A program made the position numbers and the translations under genes. Shown here in pieces: positions 16,601 to 24,465 of a stretch of 64,000 nt of DNA. The notes beneath the pieces were generated by a model. The model ran no database searches. It saw nothing but the letters and a program-made list of their open reading frames with translations, and was not told where the DNA came from. The DNA is taken from positions 156,490 through 220,489 of the IMG/VR virus record IMGVR_UViG_3300049855_000348; one strand, written 5' to 3'. The stretch comes from a virus. Positions within the stretch are counted from its first letter, which is position 1. Each line of letters starts with the position of its first letter.

Positions 16601-17082
16601 CAGAGTGCCTGCGGACCTTTGCCTTCAGGCGTCGGCGGAGGCAGTTGACCACCAACCTGTTTCTCGGCGTGGTGTTCAGCCGAGGTGGCGAGCTTGTTGC
16701 CGGCACCGGCATTCGGAGCCTTCGCCAGGATCTCCTTGATCTCATCACCACCGAGGATGCGTGGCTTGCCACCCTTCAGCGAGATCCACGGACCCTGCTG
16801 ATCTTCCGGTAGACCGGCCTGGACGATCTGGAGGTTGAGGCAGGAGGCGATGGCACGGACGTTCTTGGGCTGCGTACGATGCAGGAACTTGAAGAAGTCC
16901 TCACCGCCGACGGTCCATTTCTTCCGGCGATCGAATTCATCGGTCTCATAGACCCAGAAGTCGCCGATCAGACTGCCGTCATCACGGATGGTCAACTTGA
17001 CCTCGCACAGCGGCTTCGGCTTCTTCGGTTTCTCGTCGCCGATATTCTGGGTGTTGCCACCGGTGTTGTTGGGCTTGGCCAT
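16600..17082 (-). CDS. Unknown 160-residue protein with Pro-rich tail
   Basis: The ATG at 17082 is preceded by GAGGA with a long spacing. A basic N-terminus is followed by a beta-rich core (CEVKLTIRDDGSLIGDFWVYETDEFDRRKKWTVGG) and a helical part, then a Pro/Gly tail. The core could be a small OB-like or single-strand-DNA-related fold, which is a guess. About 110 bases upstream to 17195 hold no gene, only a TTGACA-GCGAC fragment like the -35 half of the early promoter without a good -10. Confidence 0.68.
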   Translation of the reverse strand: MAKPNNTGGNTQNIGDEKPKKPKPLCEVKLTIRDDGSLIGDFWVYETDEFDRRKKWTVGGEDFFKFLHRTQPKNVRAIASCLNLQIVQAGLPEDQQGPWISLKGGKPRILGGDEIKEILAKAPNAGAGNKLATSAEHHAEKQVGGQLPPPTPEGKGPQAL

Positions 17083-17194
17083 GACTGGGTTCCTCAGCTA
17101 GGTAGACGATGTGGTTCTGCCCCGGAAGTCGGGAGCAAGGTTGGTTGGCAGGTGATTGCTTACGATGGCGTCAATAGTGTCGCTGTCAATACGG

Positions 17195-18772
17195 CTACTT
17201 GGGAGTCGCTATAGGTGGCGGTTGGAGCCCCATACCCCAGGCAGCATTTTCAGCCTGCTGACCTTGAGTGAGTTGCACGACCGCATTTTTGGCTTTGACC
17301 GAGTGAGTGCCGAACGACGAGGCACCCAACAGCGACTCCATACCAGCCTCTGGACTGTCTGGGGTGAATGGAGGTTGGATCGCCAGGGTTCCACTGCTGG
17401 CAGCTTTGGCGATGGCAGCCGTGGTCGCCTTGGCTACCGCAGCGTTGTAGTTCATCGTTGAGGCCGAGTCCTCGGAGATACGCAGCGTCTTGTAGTCGAC
17501 ATCGGTCATGATGGTGTAGCAGTCGTCGAAGTCGCGGACCTTCGAGGCATACAGGCGCATCTTGCCCATCTGCTTCTCAGCTTCGGTCTGATTCAGCGTC
17601 AGCACACAGTCCAACACATGCATGACAGCGTAGGAGTCGGCGATGTCTTCCTTGCCGATCTTCTCCTTGCTGGCTGCATTACGATTCGACTGGAGTGCGG
17701 TGACGATCGGGATGTCCATCTCCATGGCGATGGCACGGACCTCTTCAGCGATCTGCTTGAGCTTGGCGTAGTCACGCTTCATGTCGACGTTGTCGGGATC
17801 GTTCGGCAACATGATGGTCAGGTAGTCGAGAATGATCACGTCCGGCTTCGGGCCACCGAGCAGCAGGTAGTCATTGAGCGATCCACGAACGGTGTTCGCT
17901 GAGGCTGTGCCAGTTGGATGCTGGATGACGTAGAGTTTCCCCATCGTCCCTTTGTCTTTGATCTTCTTCAGCGCATCGTCGAGGATCTGAGGGTTGTTGC
18001 GACGCTCGTCGGAGGAAACACCACCGATGCAGACATCGTAGCGAGCCTTGGTTTTCTCAGCAGAAAGCTCGAAGGTGAAGTGGTAGACGTTCAAACCATT
18101 GAGAACACAGCAGGCACCGACATTCACGAGGTTGATCGACTTACCAGAGCCTGTCGGACCCATGAAGGCTGACAGGGCAGCTACCTGGAAGCCACCACCA
18201 TGCTTGGCATTGAAGGTTGCCCACGGTGTCTTCACACCGGCCTTGAGCGTCTTCTCCTTGGTAACACGGGCGACAACTGACTCAGCCTCAGTGCTGAGGT
18301 AGGCATCAACCGGTTGTGCCAACGTGTGGCGAACGGTGATCTCTTCGAGGAGCTTCGGAATCGACTTGTGATTCTTCTGAGAGATGAGCTTGGCAGCCTC
18401 GATGATGAAGCGATCGTAGTCGACCGCCTTCATGTGATCCATCAGACAGTCTTTGGTGTATTTCTCTTCGGTCTGGTAGTTCTTGGTGAAAATTTCATCG
18501 ATATATCGGACGAAATTTTCCAACGCATCGTAGACGCTGAGATGTTTCAGCAGTTCTTGTTTGATGATCGAGATCGTCGGGAGTTCTTTGTACTTCGTCG
18601 TATGCTCATCGACGATCTTGAAGATCACCTGGATGTGTGGTTCATTCCAGTGATCGACCTTCAGCCGATTCTTCCACTTGACCAGGAAGCTCTGGTCTTT
18701 GGTAACGATGACAATCGCCTGCTGCTCGATTTCCGGAAGGAATTCAAGTTTGCGAGTCGGAATGTCGGTCAT
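17195..18772 (-). CDS. Replicative DnaB-family helicase (T4 gp41-like)
   Basis: 525 residues. The RecA-type ATPase is clear: GPTGSGKS (about 205-212), HFTFELS (231-237, catalytic Glu), DVIILDYL Walker B (311-318), VTALQSNRN (sensor Gln) and the conserved EDIADSYAV region. The N-terminal 150 residues are helical, as in gp41 and DnaB N-domains. The last 90 residues are low-complexity (Ala/Gln/Pro-rich), longer than in most relatives, and may bind partners. It unwinds DNA at the fork with the gp61-like primase at 22269. The upstream gene at 18778 is five bases away. Confidence 0.9.
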   Translation of the reverse strand: MTDIPTRKLEFLPEIEQQAIVIVTKDQSFLVKWKNRLKVDHWNEPHIQVIFKIVDEHTTKYKELPTISIIKQELLKHLSVYDALENFVRYIDEIFTKNYQTEEKYTKDCLMDHMKAVDYDRFIIEAAKLISQKNHKSIPKLLEEITVRHTLAQPVDAYLSTEAESVVARVTKEKTLKAGVKTPWATFNAKHGGGFQVAALSAFMGPTGSGKSINLVNVGACCVLNGLNVYHFTFELSAEKTKARYDVCIGGVSSDERRNNPQILDDALKKIKDKGTMGKLYVIQHPTGTASANTVRGSLNDYLLLGGPKPDVIILDYLTIMLPNDPDNVDMKRDYAKLKQIAEEVRAIAMEMDIPIVTALQSNRNAASKEKIGKEDIADSYAVMHVLDCVLTLNQTEAEKQMGKMRLYASKVRDFDDCYTIMTDVDYKTLRISEDSASTMNYNAAVAKATTAAIAKAASSGTLAIQPPFTPDSPEAGMESLLGASSFGTHSVKAKNAVVQLTQGQQAENAAWGMGLQPPPIATPK

Positions 18773-18777
18773 GTGAT

Positions 18778-19146
18778 CTACCGTTCGATATGAATGAGGC
18801 GAAGTTGCCGCTGAAACGCCCGTCTCAATGACTTCTTCAGCGTGGGGATCCGATCTTGCGGGATGCCCAGGAATTCTGCAACACGTTCTTCGGTCCAGCG
18901 TTCTCCCGCCTGTTGCAAGGCGAAATCCATCGGAACGTTGTAGATGAAGTCAAACAACTTGCGCTGTTCTTCAGTCTTCAACCAGTCACGGACTTTGCCC
19001 ATGAAGGCTGAGTCCTTGAGTAACTGCGTCTCGAACGATCCTTCAACTGAAGCATCCGAGGATGACTTCGGCAACGCGCTGAAGTCGATCTTTGGCGGTG
19101 ACGACAACCGTACGGTAAGAGTGGGTGTAGTGGTTCGCTGCGGCAT
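18778..19146 (-). CDS. Unknown HTH-like protein just upstream of the helicase gene
   Basis: 122 residues from the ATG at 19146; the first 104 bases overlap the kinase gene in another frame, so a later start (for example TTG near 19080) is possible. The C-terminal half, with FALQQAGERWTEERVAEFLGIPQDRIPTLKKSLRRAF, reads as a helix-turn-helix. Its place directly before the replicative helicase invites the idea of a loader (T4 gp59 role), but there is no sequence evidence for that. Confidence 0.6.
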   Translation of the reverse strand: MPQRTTTPTLTVRLSSPPKIDFSALPKSSSDASVEGSFETQLLKDSAFMGKVRDWLKTEEQRKLFDFIYNVPMDFALQQAGERWTEERVAEFLGIPQDRIPTLKKSLRRAFQRQLRLIHIER

Positions 19147-19816
19147 ATGCCTCTTCCCATTCGGCCTGGGGTGTTACACCACGATGAGATTTTTCGGCAG
19201 TCTTACCGAGCGGCATCTCATGTGCGCAGGCTTCGACCGGAACGTAGAGATGACTGAGCGAAATGTTGAGCGCCCAGCCGGCAGCCTGCCCGACCAGATC
19301 ACCCATCAGCATGTTGTATTCTTCATCCATCGCTTCGGTCACCGAGGCGAACTGCTCAGGGGACAGTTCGAGCTTCGAGTAGGCAGCGATGTCTCCGAAC
19401 CAGCGATCGACGAAGATCACACCACCGCCATTGGCCTTGGCGGCAGCAACCTGGGCGATGAGTTTGCGAGCCAGGATGCCGGGCAATTCCCGCTGCATCT
19501 GCTCACGGAATCCCATGAGGTTGATGTCGTTGTAGGTCTCAGGGTAGGGCTTACCCTGTTCCTTGAGTGATGCCTGAGTCTGCTGGAACCATGCGGTGGA
19601 GCAGGAGGGCACCGAGAACTGGGTCAGGGATTTGTAGTCGTAGGAGGACAGATCGAACGAGCCGTCGATGGGGAGATCCGGGGTCTTCCCCTCCATCAGA
19701 TCGGCCAGAGCACTCTTCAGATCCGTGATCAACGTACTCTTTCCGACGCCATGTGCGCCGGAAAGAGTCAGGATGGTGATGATGCCACGTGGAAACAGGT
19801 TGTGAGAACGCGGCAT
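19043..19816 (-). CDS. P-loop kinase-like NTPase, nucleotide metabolism candidate
   Basis: 257 residues. TLSGAHGVGKST (about 17-28) is a Walker A loop and IFVDRWFGDIAAYSKLEL has the D-R-[WFY] signature of dNMP/thymidylate-kinase-like and NadR-like P-loop kinases. The family kinship fits a nucleotide or nucleoside kinase; the substrate cannot be read from the sequence. The start follows the upstream stop as TAATG. A second, different P-loop dNMP kinase is encoded at 33576. Confidence 0.72.
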   Translation of the reverse strand: MPRSHNLFPRGIITILTLSGAHGVGKSTLITDLKSALADLMEGKTPDLPIDGSFDLSSYDYKSLTQFSVPSCSTAWFQQTQASLKEQGKPYPETYNDINLMGFREQMQRELPGILARKLIAQVAAAKANGGGVIFVDRWFGDIAAYSKLELSPEQFASVTEAMDEEYNMLMGDLVGQAAGWALNISLSHLYVPVEACAHEMPLGKTAEKSHRGVTPQAEWEEAYAAANHYTHSYRTVVVTAKDRLQRVAEVILGCFS

Positions 19817-20205
19817 TACTTGCCGGCCTTGATGTCGGCGAGGCTCAGATCATCCGAACGACGACGGCGCTTCGGCAGGTGAGCGTCCGAGACGAAGCCC
19901 TCAGGCAGGATCGGGAACACGCACTTGTCGTAGTATTCCAGACCCTTCTCCGTCAGGATGAAGTCGCAGCGCGAGGTCTCGCCCTTCAGATTGATCTGAA
20001 CACCTTGGAGATCAGCAGGCGCATCTTCGATCAGGCCAGCACTCTTGGCCGGGTAGACCACATTGCGCTTCTCGTTGCGGCTGAGAACTCGGTAGTCATT
20101 CTTGACGACCCAGAATACCGCAGCCAGAGAGCAGCCGGGACGCGGCTTTTCAGGGAATGCGTTGTAATACGTGGTCTTCGGGTGCATTGGCTTCGGTGAG
20201 CCCAT
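19816..20205 (-). CDS. Unknown 129-residue early protein
   Basis: The ATG at 20205 (MGSPKPMHPKTTYYNAFPEK) has AAAGGCG upstream, unlike the leaderless genes. A frame extension to 20259 is excluded because it would run through the promoter at 20234-20261. The core GCSLAAVFWVVKNDYRVLS..CDFILTEKGLEYYDKCV suggests a winged-helix-like unit with a YYDK end; the basic tail (KRRRR) fits nucleic-acid binding. Function not known. Confidence 0.72.
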   Translation of the reverse strand: MGSPKPMHPKTTYYNAFPEKPRPGCSLAAVFWVVKNDYRVLSRNEKRNVVYPAKSAGLIEDAPADLQGVQINLKGETSRCDFILTEKGLEYYDKCVFPILPEGFVSDAHLPKRRRRSDDLSLADIKAGK

Positions 20206-20233
20206 AGTATCGCCTTTCGGTGCGGTCGCTCTG

Positions 20234-20261
20234 TGTATAGCGACAAAAAGATCGCGCACAA
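20234..20261 (-). promoter_or_regulatory. Early promoter with 28-nt leader
   Basis: Minus strand TTGTGC, 16 nt (GCGATCTTTTTGTCGC), TATACA. Weaker -35 than its siblings. Here a Shine-Dalgarno and leader separate it from the ATG at 20205. Confidence 0.65.
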
Positions 20262-20274
20262 TAAAAATCAGGCG

Positions 20275-20601
20275 TCACGACTTGGCGTGCAGGATTCCCA
20301 TAGCAGCGGAGAGCACTACCGCCAAGTGACCATCATCAATGGACTCGGGTTTCCGAATGCCGGGCATCCGGTAAAAATTCATTCTCGGCGGGAACTCTTC
20401 CTCCATCTGCTCAGCCAGAGCATGACCGATCCGGTCGTTCTGTTGTGCAGTCTTCACCAAGACCTCGACTTGCTGAATCGTGACGACGGCTTCACGACTG
20501 ACGTTGATGCGGGTGACCTTCCGAGGTGTGAGCGTGCGCTCCCCGCCAGCGAGAGGGTTCTTCACTGGTCCCTGGTAGTTCGAGAAATCCAGGTCCACCA
20601 T
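20275..20601 (-). CDS. Unknown 108-residue protein, first leftward gene at the divergent region
   Basis: The ATG at 20601 starts MVDLDFSNYQGPVKNPLAGG. A TTG start at 20640 is possible but has no ribosome site. The protein has a beta-like centre (TRINVSREAVVTIQQVEVLV) and helical ends. A degenerate copy of the early-promoter dyad (AGCGATCCTTTGACTGC) lies about 45-60 bases upstream. Function unknown. Confidence 0.68.
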   Translation of the reverse strand: MVDLDFSNYQGPVKNPLAGGERTLTPRKVTRINVSREAVVTIQQVEVLVKTAQQNDRIGHALAEQMEEEFPPRMNFYRMPGIRKPESIDDGHLAVVLSAAMGILHAKS

Positions 20602-20843
20602 GGCTGGCAGACTACTGGCTTGTAGCACCCACACAAGCAATAGCAGTCAAAGGATCGCTAGGATTGACCCATCAAAATTGCCTTACTCAAAACTGCAAGG
20701 GTCAAAAAAAACCCGGCGGAGTAAAATTTATAAAATTTATAAAAGTCATAAATTACTTGACAAAATATAATCTATCTGAGAATTGCCTTTGTCATGTCTT
20801 GCATTGCCAGGGTCCTGCCCTTGGATCAAGGTGGTAACAACTT

Positions 20844-20857
20844 AGCGCGAAGCGCGA
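20844..20857 (+). repeat. 14-bp inverted repeat, left arm
   Basis: AGCGCGAAGCGCGA, itself nearly palindromic within TTAGCGCGAAGCGCGATAA. The exact reverse complement is at 21058-21071, about 200 bases away. Confidence 0.7.
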
Positions 20858-20933
20858 TAACTTACACTGACTGAGCTAAGCTAGGCTGTCCTTACAAGGA
20901 GAGTAAGAACAGCAAGACTTACAAGACTTGCAA

Positions 20934-20955
20934 GTCTTTCGCATTTTTGAAAGAC
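20934..20955. other. Hairpin in the divergent region
   Basis: GTCTTTC and GAAAGAC form a perfect 7-bp stem around an 8-nt loop (GCATTTTT). It is not next to a gene end, so a terminator is less likely than an RNA or origin structure. Confidence 0.5.
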
Positions 20956-21057
20956 GTGGTAGGGACTGCATAGACATCACTGGGGTATGAGAAGTCGCTA
21001 CGCGAACTGGCATGAACCTATGTTCTTGAGGATGACCACACCTTCATGAGCAAGTCT

Positions 21058-21071
21058 TCGCGCTTCGCGCT
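21058..21071 (-). repeat. 14-bp inverted repeat, right arm
   Basis: TCGCGCTTCGCGCT on the plus strand, the exact reverse complement of 20844-20857. Confidence 0.7.
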
Positions 21072-21352
21072 GAGGGTGTCTTGCCCTTGAGCTAAGGGTA
21101 TGAAAGCATCACTGGGATAGCTGGGGTCATGCAAGGCTTGTAAGCCGAGCAAGGCTTTCAAACCACACAGCCTAGCAAGCCACCGGCTTTCCGTTTTCTG
21201 GCCATCTGACGGGCTGTAGGTCGCCCAATGACCATCCAGGGTCAACCTGTCTCAAATCGCCCAGGAACGGCTCGATTGAGTACCCCTGATGAGATACGGA
21301 TTGGTGTGACACGGGTCAATAGAGACACTACCACATCCAGTATCGTGTTGTA

Positions 21353-21380
21353 TTGACAGTTTTTGGGTGATGCCACACTT
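21353..21380 (+). promoter_or_regulatory. Possible sigma70 promoter for the late-sigma gene
   Basis: TTGACA at 21353-21358 with CACACT or ACACTT 15-16 nt downstream, ahead of the ATG at 21417 with AGAGGAAG as ribosome site. The spacer lacks the usual dyad. The match to -10 is weak. Confidence 0.4.
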
Positions 21381-21416
21381 CGGCCTTCCGGTCTAAGTCA
21401 ACACCCAGAGGAAGTC

Positions 21417-22034
21417 ATGCAAACGATCTACGACATCGAAACCATTGCCGTTCTCGATGCCAAGTCGATCAACCGTCGTTCCTTCCGATCTGGACCAGCC
21501 TCACGCATCCTTTCAATTTACGATGACCCTGAGATCCTACGGAAGCGACTTGAAGCGAATGTCCCCTGCCCGCTCAAAATGGCGATTGAAAAAAATGGTT
21601 ACGATCCCGCCAATCCTCCGAAGTTGAAGCGCGGTCATTACATGGATCCGAAGGAGTTGTTCTACCGCACCATGAAAGTTCAGATGGCTGGTGGAATCGA
21701 CAAAGCGGGTCGTGATGGAGAACGTTTCATCGAACTGCTGACCCTGCTGGCGAATGGTTATATGGGTCGCATCATGTTCAAGGATACCGGCTCGATGGCC
21801 AATCTCACTGAAGACATGGTGCAAGAAGCTATCACCAAGTGTGCGATGATCGTCATGCGCTTCAATCCCTGGGACCCCCGCGCCACCAAACCCACTCTCA
21901 ATAACGCTTTCGCCTATTTCACCACGGTTATCCGCAATCGCTTCTATGAAACACTCACTTGCCCATTGGTCGGGTCGGATGTGTTCCTCGAAGATCTCAA
22001 AACCGAAAACCAGTCGATCGGTGATTTGATTTGA
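21417..22034 (+). CDS. Late sigma factor, T4 gp55-like
   Basis: 205 residues from the ATG at 21417 with AGAGGAAG in front. The C-terminal half, EDMVQEAITKCAMIVMRFNPWDPRATKP followed by NNAFAYFTTVIRNRFYETL, matches the region-2 pattern of T4 gp55-type late sigma factors (helix, aromatic turn, NAFAYFTTxIRNxF). The family redirects host RNA polymerase to late promoters and usually needs the sliding clamp as co-activator. It is the first rightward gene from the divergent region. Candidate target sites are the TANMTA hexamers described elsewhere in this annotation. The first 90 residues are not recognised. Confidence 0.72.
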   Translation: MQTIYDIETIAVLDAKSINRRSFRSGPASRILSIYDDPEILRKRLEANVPCPLKMAIEKNGYDPANPPKLKRGHYMDPKELFYRTMKVQMAGGIDKAGRDGERFIELLTLLANGYMGRIMFKDTGSMANLTEDMVQEAITKCAMIVMRFNPWDPRATKPTLNNAFAYFTTVIRNRFYETLTCPLVGSDVFLEDLKTENQSIGDLI

Positions 22035-22058
22035 CTTAGCGACAATTTGGTCTAGATT
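22031..22058 (+). promoter_or_regulatory. Early-type promoter facing the primase gene
   Basis: TTGACT, 16 nt (TAGCGACAATTTGGTC), TAGATT. The usual dyad is present. No start codon follows within 10 nt; the first rightward gene is the primase 210 bases on, so the transcript would run antisense through 22052-22270. Confidence 0.55.
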
Positions 22059-22270
22059 GGCTTCCTGGAGGAAGTCCGTTTGACGAACTGTGCGACTGGC
22101 ATCACGAGTGCATCTCGTGACTCATCAACCAATGCGTCGATCTCCGCTGGCTCGATCTCGCCTTTGGCGGCTCGGGTGGCGATCAACTCGAATTTGTCGT
22201 GCAGGATTTCTTCCAGCCGCTTCGAGAGCGTGAAGATGTCACGCGCATGGTTTTTCTGAGATTCCGCCAT
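22052..22270 (-). CDS. Small leftward helical protein opposite the primase leader
   Basis: 72 residues, MAESQKNHARDIFTLSKRLEEILHDKFELIATRAAKGEIEP, helical and charged. Its ATG (22268-22270) overlaps the primase ATG (22269-22271) within CCATGG, so the two genes start back to back on opposite strands. The only leftward gene in this part of the rightward block. Function unknown. Confidence 0.65.
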   Translation of the reverse strand: MAESQKNHARDIFTLSKRLEEILHDKFELIATRAAKGEIEPAEIDALVDESRDALVMPVAQFVKRTSSRKPI

Positions 22271-23387
22271 GGCAGATTTATCCACCCCAGACGACATCAG
22301 GATCGAAAAACTTCGCCGCTGGCTGGAGGGTAAGGGGATTGACGTGGTACAGATCGGCAACGAACTGTGCTGCCCATCCCCCTTCAAAGAGCGTGAAAAG
22401 CGCAAGACCGACCCCCATTACCACGACGATAAGCGCCGGCTGTCGATCACAGTGGTCCAGGAAGCCGGTATCCCCACCCTGCGTTGGCAGTGTTGGTGGT
22501 CGAAGGGGAAGACCGGCAAGCCGTTCGGTGGTCGGTCGGCCTATGCCGTCTCGATCCTGGCCAAGACCTCACAGGAGGAGATCGCCAAGCTGCTGGATTT
22601 AGAGTACGACGCCCAGGTCGAAGCCGCCGAGACCAACCTCGACAAGGCTATTGCCATTCTCGGTCAGCCGGCCCGCCAGTTGGAGGCACGCCGTCAGTTC
22701 GCTGCCGCCAAGCAGGCCAAGGTCCGTCGACCTCACCAATTGCCGACCAGCCTGCTGCGCATGTGGGATGGAAGCCCACTGACCATGGGCGGTGAGCAGA
22801 TGGTCACCGAGCGTGGCATCCTGCCTGAGATCGGGAAGACCTACGGGCTGTTGTGGGACTATGAGGAACAGGCTGTGGTGATGCCCTGGGCTGATCGTGA
22901 TCAACGAGTCATGACCTACCAGTGTTGGTACGGCAGCAAGTATCGTTTCCCCAAGGAGAGTGAAGACCTGATGACGAAGATGGATGCCATCTTCGGACTG
23001 CACACCTGGACCCCTGGTAGACCACTCATTCTTTGTGAGGGTGGCTTCACAGCCATGTCAGTTTGCGGTATGGCTCTTGGTGGATCAACGATCTCTGATG
23101 AGCAGATCGCTCTGATCCACGGTTGTGCTCCGTCGATGACGGTGGTTGCCTTCGACAACGACACCGGTGGTCTCTACGGGGCACAGGGTGTCACCAAAGC
23201 TCTCTCCCAGGCTATGCCCTACACCAGAGTTGTGCCGGTCTTCGCTCCCACTGGGAATGATTGGAACGATGTCATCAAGGTGAATGGCTTTCAAAAGACG
23301 ATGGAGCTTTTCGCTCGACGGATCAAGGATTCTCTCACGATGGAACCGGCACACGCCATTGCATTGCAGTATCGAGGCACCCGATGA
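22269..23387 (+). CDS. DNA primase, T4 gp61/DnaG-like
   Basis: 372 residues. The N-terminal part has CCPSPFK, DPHYH and RWQCWW (residues 34-77), a plausible zinc-binding region. The Toprim core is clear: LILCEGGFTAM (about 253-263, catalytic Glu) and VVAFDNDTGG (292-301, Asp-x-Asp). Expected to make RNA primers for lagging-strand synthesis with the gp41-like helicase encoded on the other arm. Length is close to T4 gp61 (342). The start overlaps the divergent small gene; the end is coupled to the next gene by ATGA. Confidence 0.87.
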   Translation: MADLSTPDDIRIEKLRRWLEGKGIDVVQIGNELCCPSPFKEREKRKTDPHYHDDKRRLSITVVQEAGIPTLRWQCWWSKGKTGKPFGGRSAYAVSILAKTSQEEIAKLLDLEYDAQVEAAETNLDKAIAILGQPARQLEARRQFAAAKQAKVRRPHQLPTSLLRMWDGSPLTMGGEQMVTERGILPEIGKTYGLLWDYEEQAVVMPWADRDQRVMTYQCWYGSKYRFPKESEDLMTKMDAIFGLHTWTPGRPLILCEGGFTAMSVCGMALGGSTISDEQIALIHGCAPSMTVVAFDNDTGGLYGAQGVTKALSQAMPYTRVVPVFAPTGNDWNDVIKVNGFQKTMELFARRIKDSLTMEPAHAIALQYRGTR

Positions 23388-23938
23388 ATTCACCAGCCAA
23401 TGAACCGACTGATCCGAAGGTTGCCTTCGTGCATGTGGTGAAAGATCACATCAAGCATAAGCCGATCGCTGAGATCGCACGATTGTTGATCTCTGATCAG
23501 TACGCTGATTTCTGGCAGGCACCGTTCTCCAACGGACAGGGACGCTGGGATTCCAACGGCGGTCTCGCTGAAGCAACTGTCCTTGGTTACCGTGCGATGC
23601 GCTTTCTCATGGCGACGGCGAATAACCTTTTCTCCACGCTCGACGCCGACGCTGAGAATCGGATCGTCGCTCTCTACCTCTCGCTCATGTCCGCTCGTTG
23701 GGCCGATGTGAGGAACCTCCATCGTACATTCAGCAAGTTCAACCCAGCCAGTGCATCGTCGGTCGCGGTGGCCAATGCCGTGGCTTTCGGCATCGACCTC
23801 AAGCCGACTGAAGTAACTGCACTGACACGCTGGTACTCCAGTCGTATTGAACTGGCCAGGGAGTTCGACGGCTTCACGGTCGAGTGGTGGGTTCTCAGTG
23901 AAACGATGAACTGGCTCTTCGTCGGCAACCGTCGGTGA
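23384..23938 (+). CDS. Unknown 184-residue protein after primase
   Basis: Starts MNSPANEPTDPKVAFVHVVKDHIKHKPI at an ATGA junction. Mostly helical, with two Trp-rich patches (YADFWQAPFSNGQGRWDSNGG and FDGFTVEWWVLSETMNWLF). No motif that I recognise. Co-transcription with primase suggests a replication context. Confidence 0.72.
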   Translation: MNSPANEPTDPKVAFVHVVKDHIKHKPIAEIARLLISDQYADFWQAPFSNGQGRWDSNGGLAEATVLGYRAMRFLMATANNLFSTLDADAENRIVALYLSLMSARWADVRNLHRTFSKFNPASASSVAVANAVAFGIDLKPTEVTALTRWYSSRIELAREFDGFTVEWWVLSETMNWLFVGNRR

Positions 23939-23980
23939 CTTGACAATTCCTCCCGCTCAATAGCGTGCAAAAGATCGCCA

Positions 23981-24316
23981 ATGCCACAGTACCTCGTTCT
24001 CTTCGATTTGCCTGACGAACTCATCGAACACATGAAGAAACATGGAGAAATCGATTGGGGCGCTGTCGGCCCGTACTCGGATGAAAAACACATAGAGCAG
24101 TTTGCCACTTCGTTGAAGTTGACCAGGGAACACTTCAAACTCGAAGGGGATCAAAAACTTCACGGTCTTTATACCAAGGGCAGTGAGGTGATCATCGGGC
24201 ACACCGGTACCTCACCAACCTGCGGCCTTCACGCTCGAATCATCACCGGTCTTTGGAACGCTCTTCACCATCAGGTAACGCATCCACCCATCGGTGCTGA
24301 GGGGGCTTTGCTGTGA
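23981..24316 (+). CDS. Unknown 111-residue protein
   Basis: Starts MPQYLVLFDLPDELIEHMKKHGEIDWG. A TTGACA lies 40 bases upstream with a poor -10. The C-terminal half contains HTGTSPTCGLHARIITGLWNALHH. No family recognised. Coupled by GTGA to the basic gene that follows. Confidence 0.7.
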   Translation: MPQYLVLFDLPDELIEHMKKHGEIDWGAVGPYSDEKHIEQFATSLKLTREHFKLEGDQKLHGLYTKGSEVIIGHTGTSPTCGLHARIITGLWNALHHQVTHPPIGAEGALL

Positions 24317-24465
24317 ACAATCAGAAGAAGCTCGAAAAGAAAAAGAAGAAGGCCAAGGCGCGTGCGGCCAAGCGTAAGGAACGCAAGAGAAACGCGGAAA
24401 AACCAAGGCAAGTCTTCATGACTGGCCAAGACACTCCAGATCTCTCAGGAACCGGATTTCCGTGA
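24313..24465 (+). CDS. 50-residue Lys/Arg-rich protein, GTG start
   Basis: The GTG at 24313 overlaps the upstream stop (GTGA) and the gene ends at a second GTGA junction into the next gene, so the frame is locked on both sides. Residues 5-35 are almost all Lys, Arg, Ala and Glu (LEKKKKKAKARAAKRKERKR), then a polar tail ending LSGTGFP. Likely binds nucleic acid or an acidic partner. Confidence 0.7.
   Translation: MNNQKKLEKKKKKAKARAAKRKERKRNAEKPRQVFMTGQDTPDLSGTGFP

Larger units (their letters stand above)
20602..21416. other. Divergent intergenic region, candidate replication origin
   Basis: About 800 bases with no supported gene, where leftward and rightward transcription part. 20724-20775 is strongly AT-rich (repeated AAAATTTATAAAATTTATAAAA-like runs). 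A 14-bp element AGCGCGAAGCGCGA occurs at 20844-20857 and again inverted at 21058-21071. A 7-bp hairpin GTCTTTC/GAAAGAC sits at 20934-20955. Several short words recur (CATCACTGGG, GCTAAG, CAAGACTT). AT-rich DNA plus inverted repeats at a transcription divide fits an origin or a regulatory hub. A minus-strand frame at 21018-21245 lacks a ribosome site and I do not call it. Confidence 0.45.

Noticed and set aside
17162-17189. Early promoter ahead of 16600-17082
   Set aside because: TTGACA and GCGAC are present, but the -10 (CATCGT) is poor and the distance to the ATG is 80 bases.
21018-21245. Minus-strand 75-codon frame in the divergent region
   Set aside because: No ribosome site, odd composition, overlaps an inverted-repeat arm; treated as non-coding.
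22052-22405. Longer N-terminus for the small leftward gene
   Set aside because: The added residues lie inside the primase gene; the ATG at 22270 is adequate.
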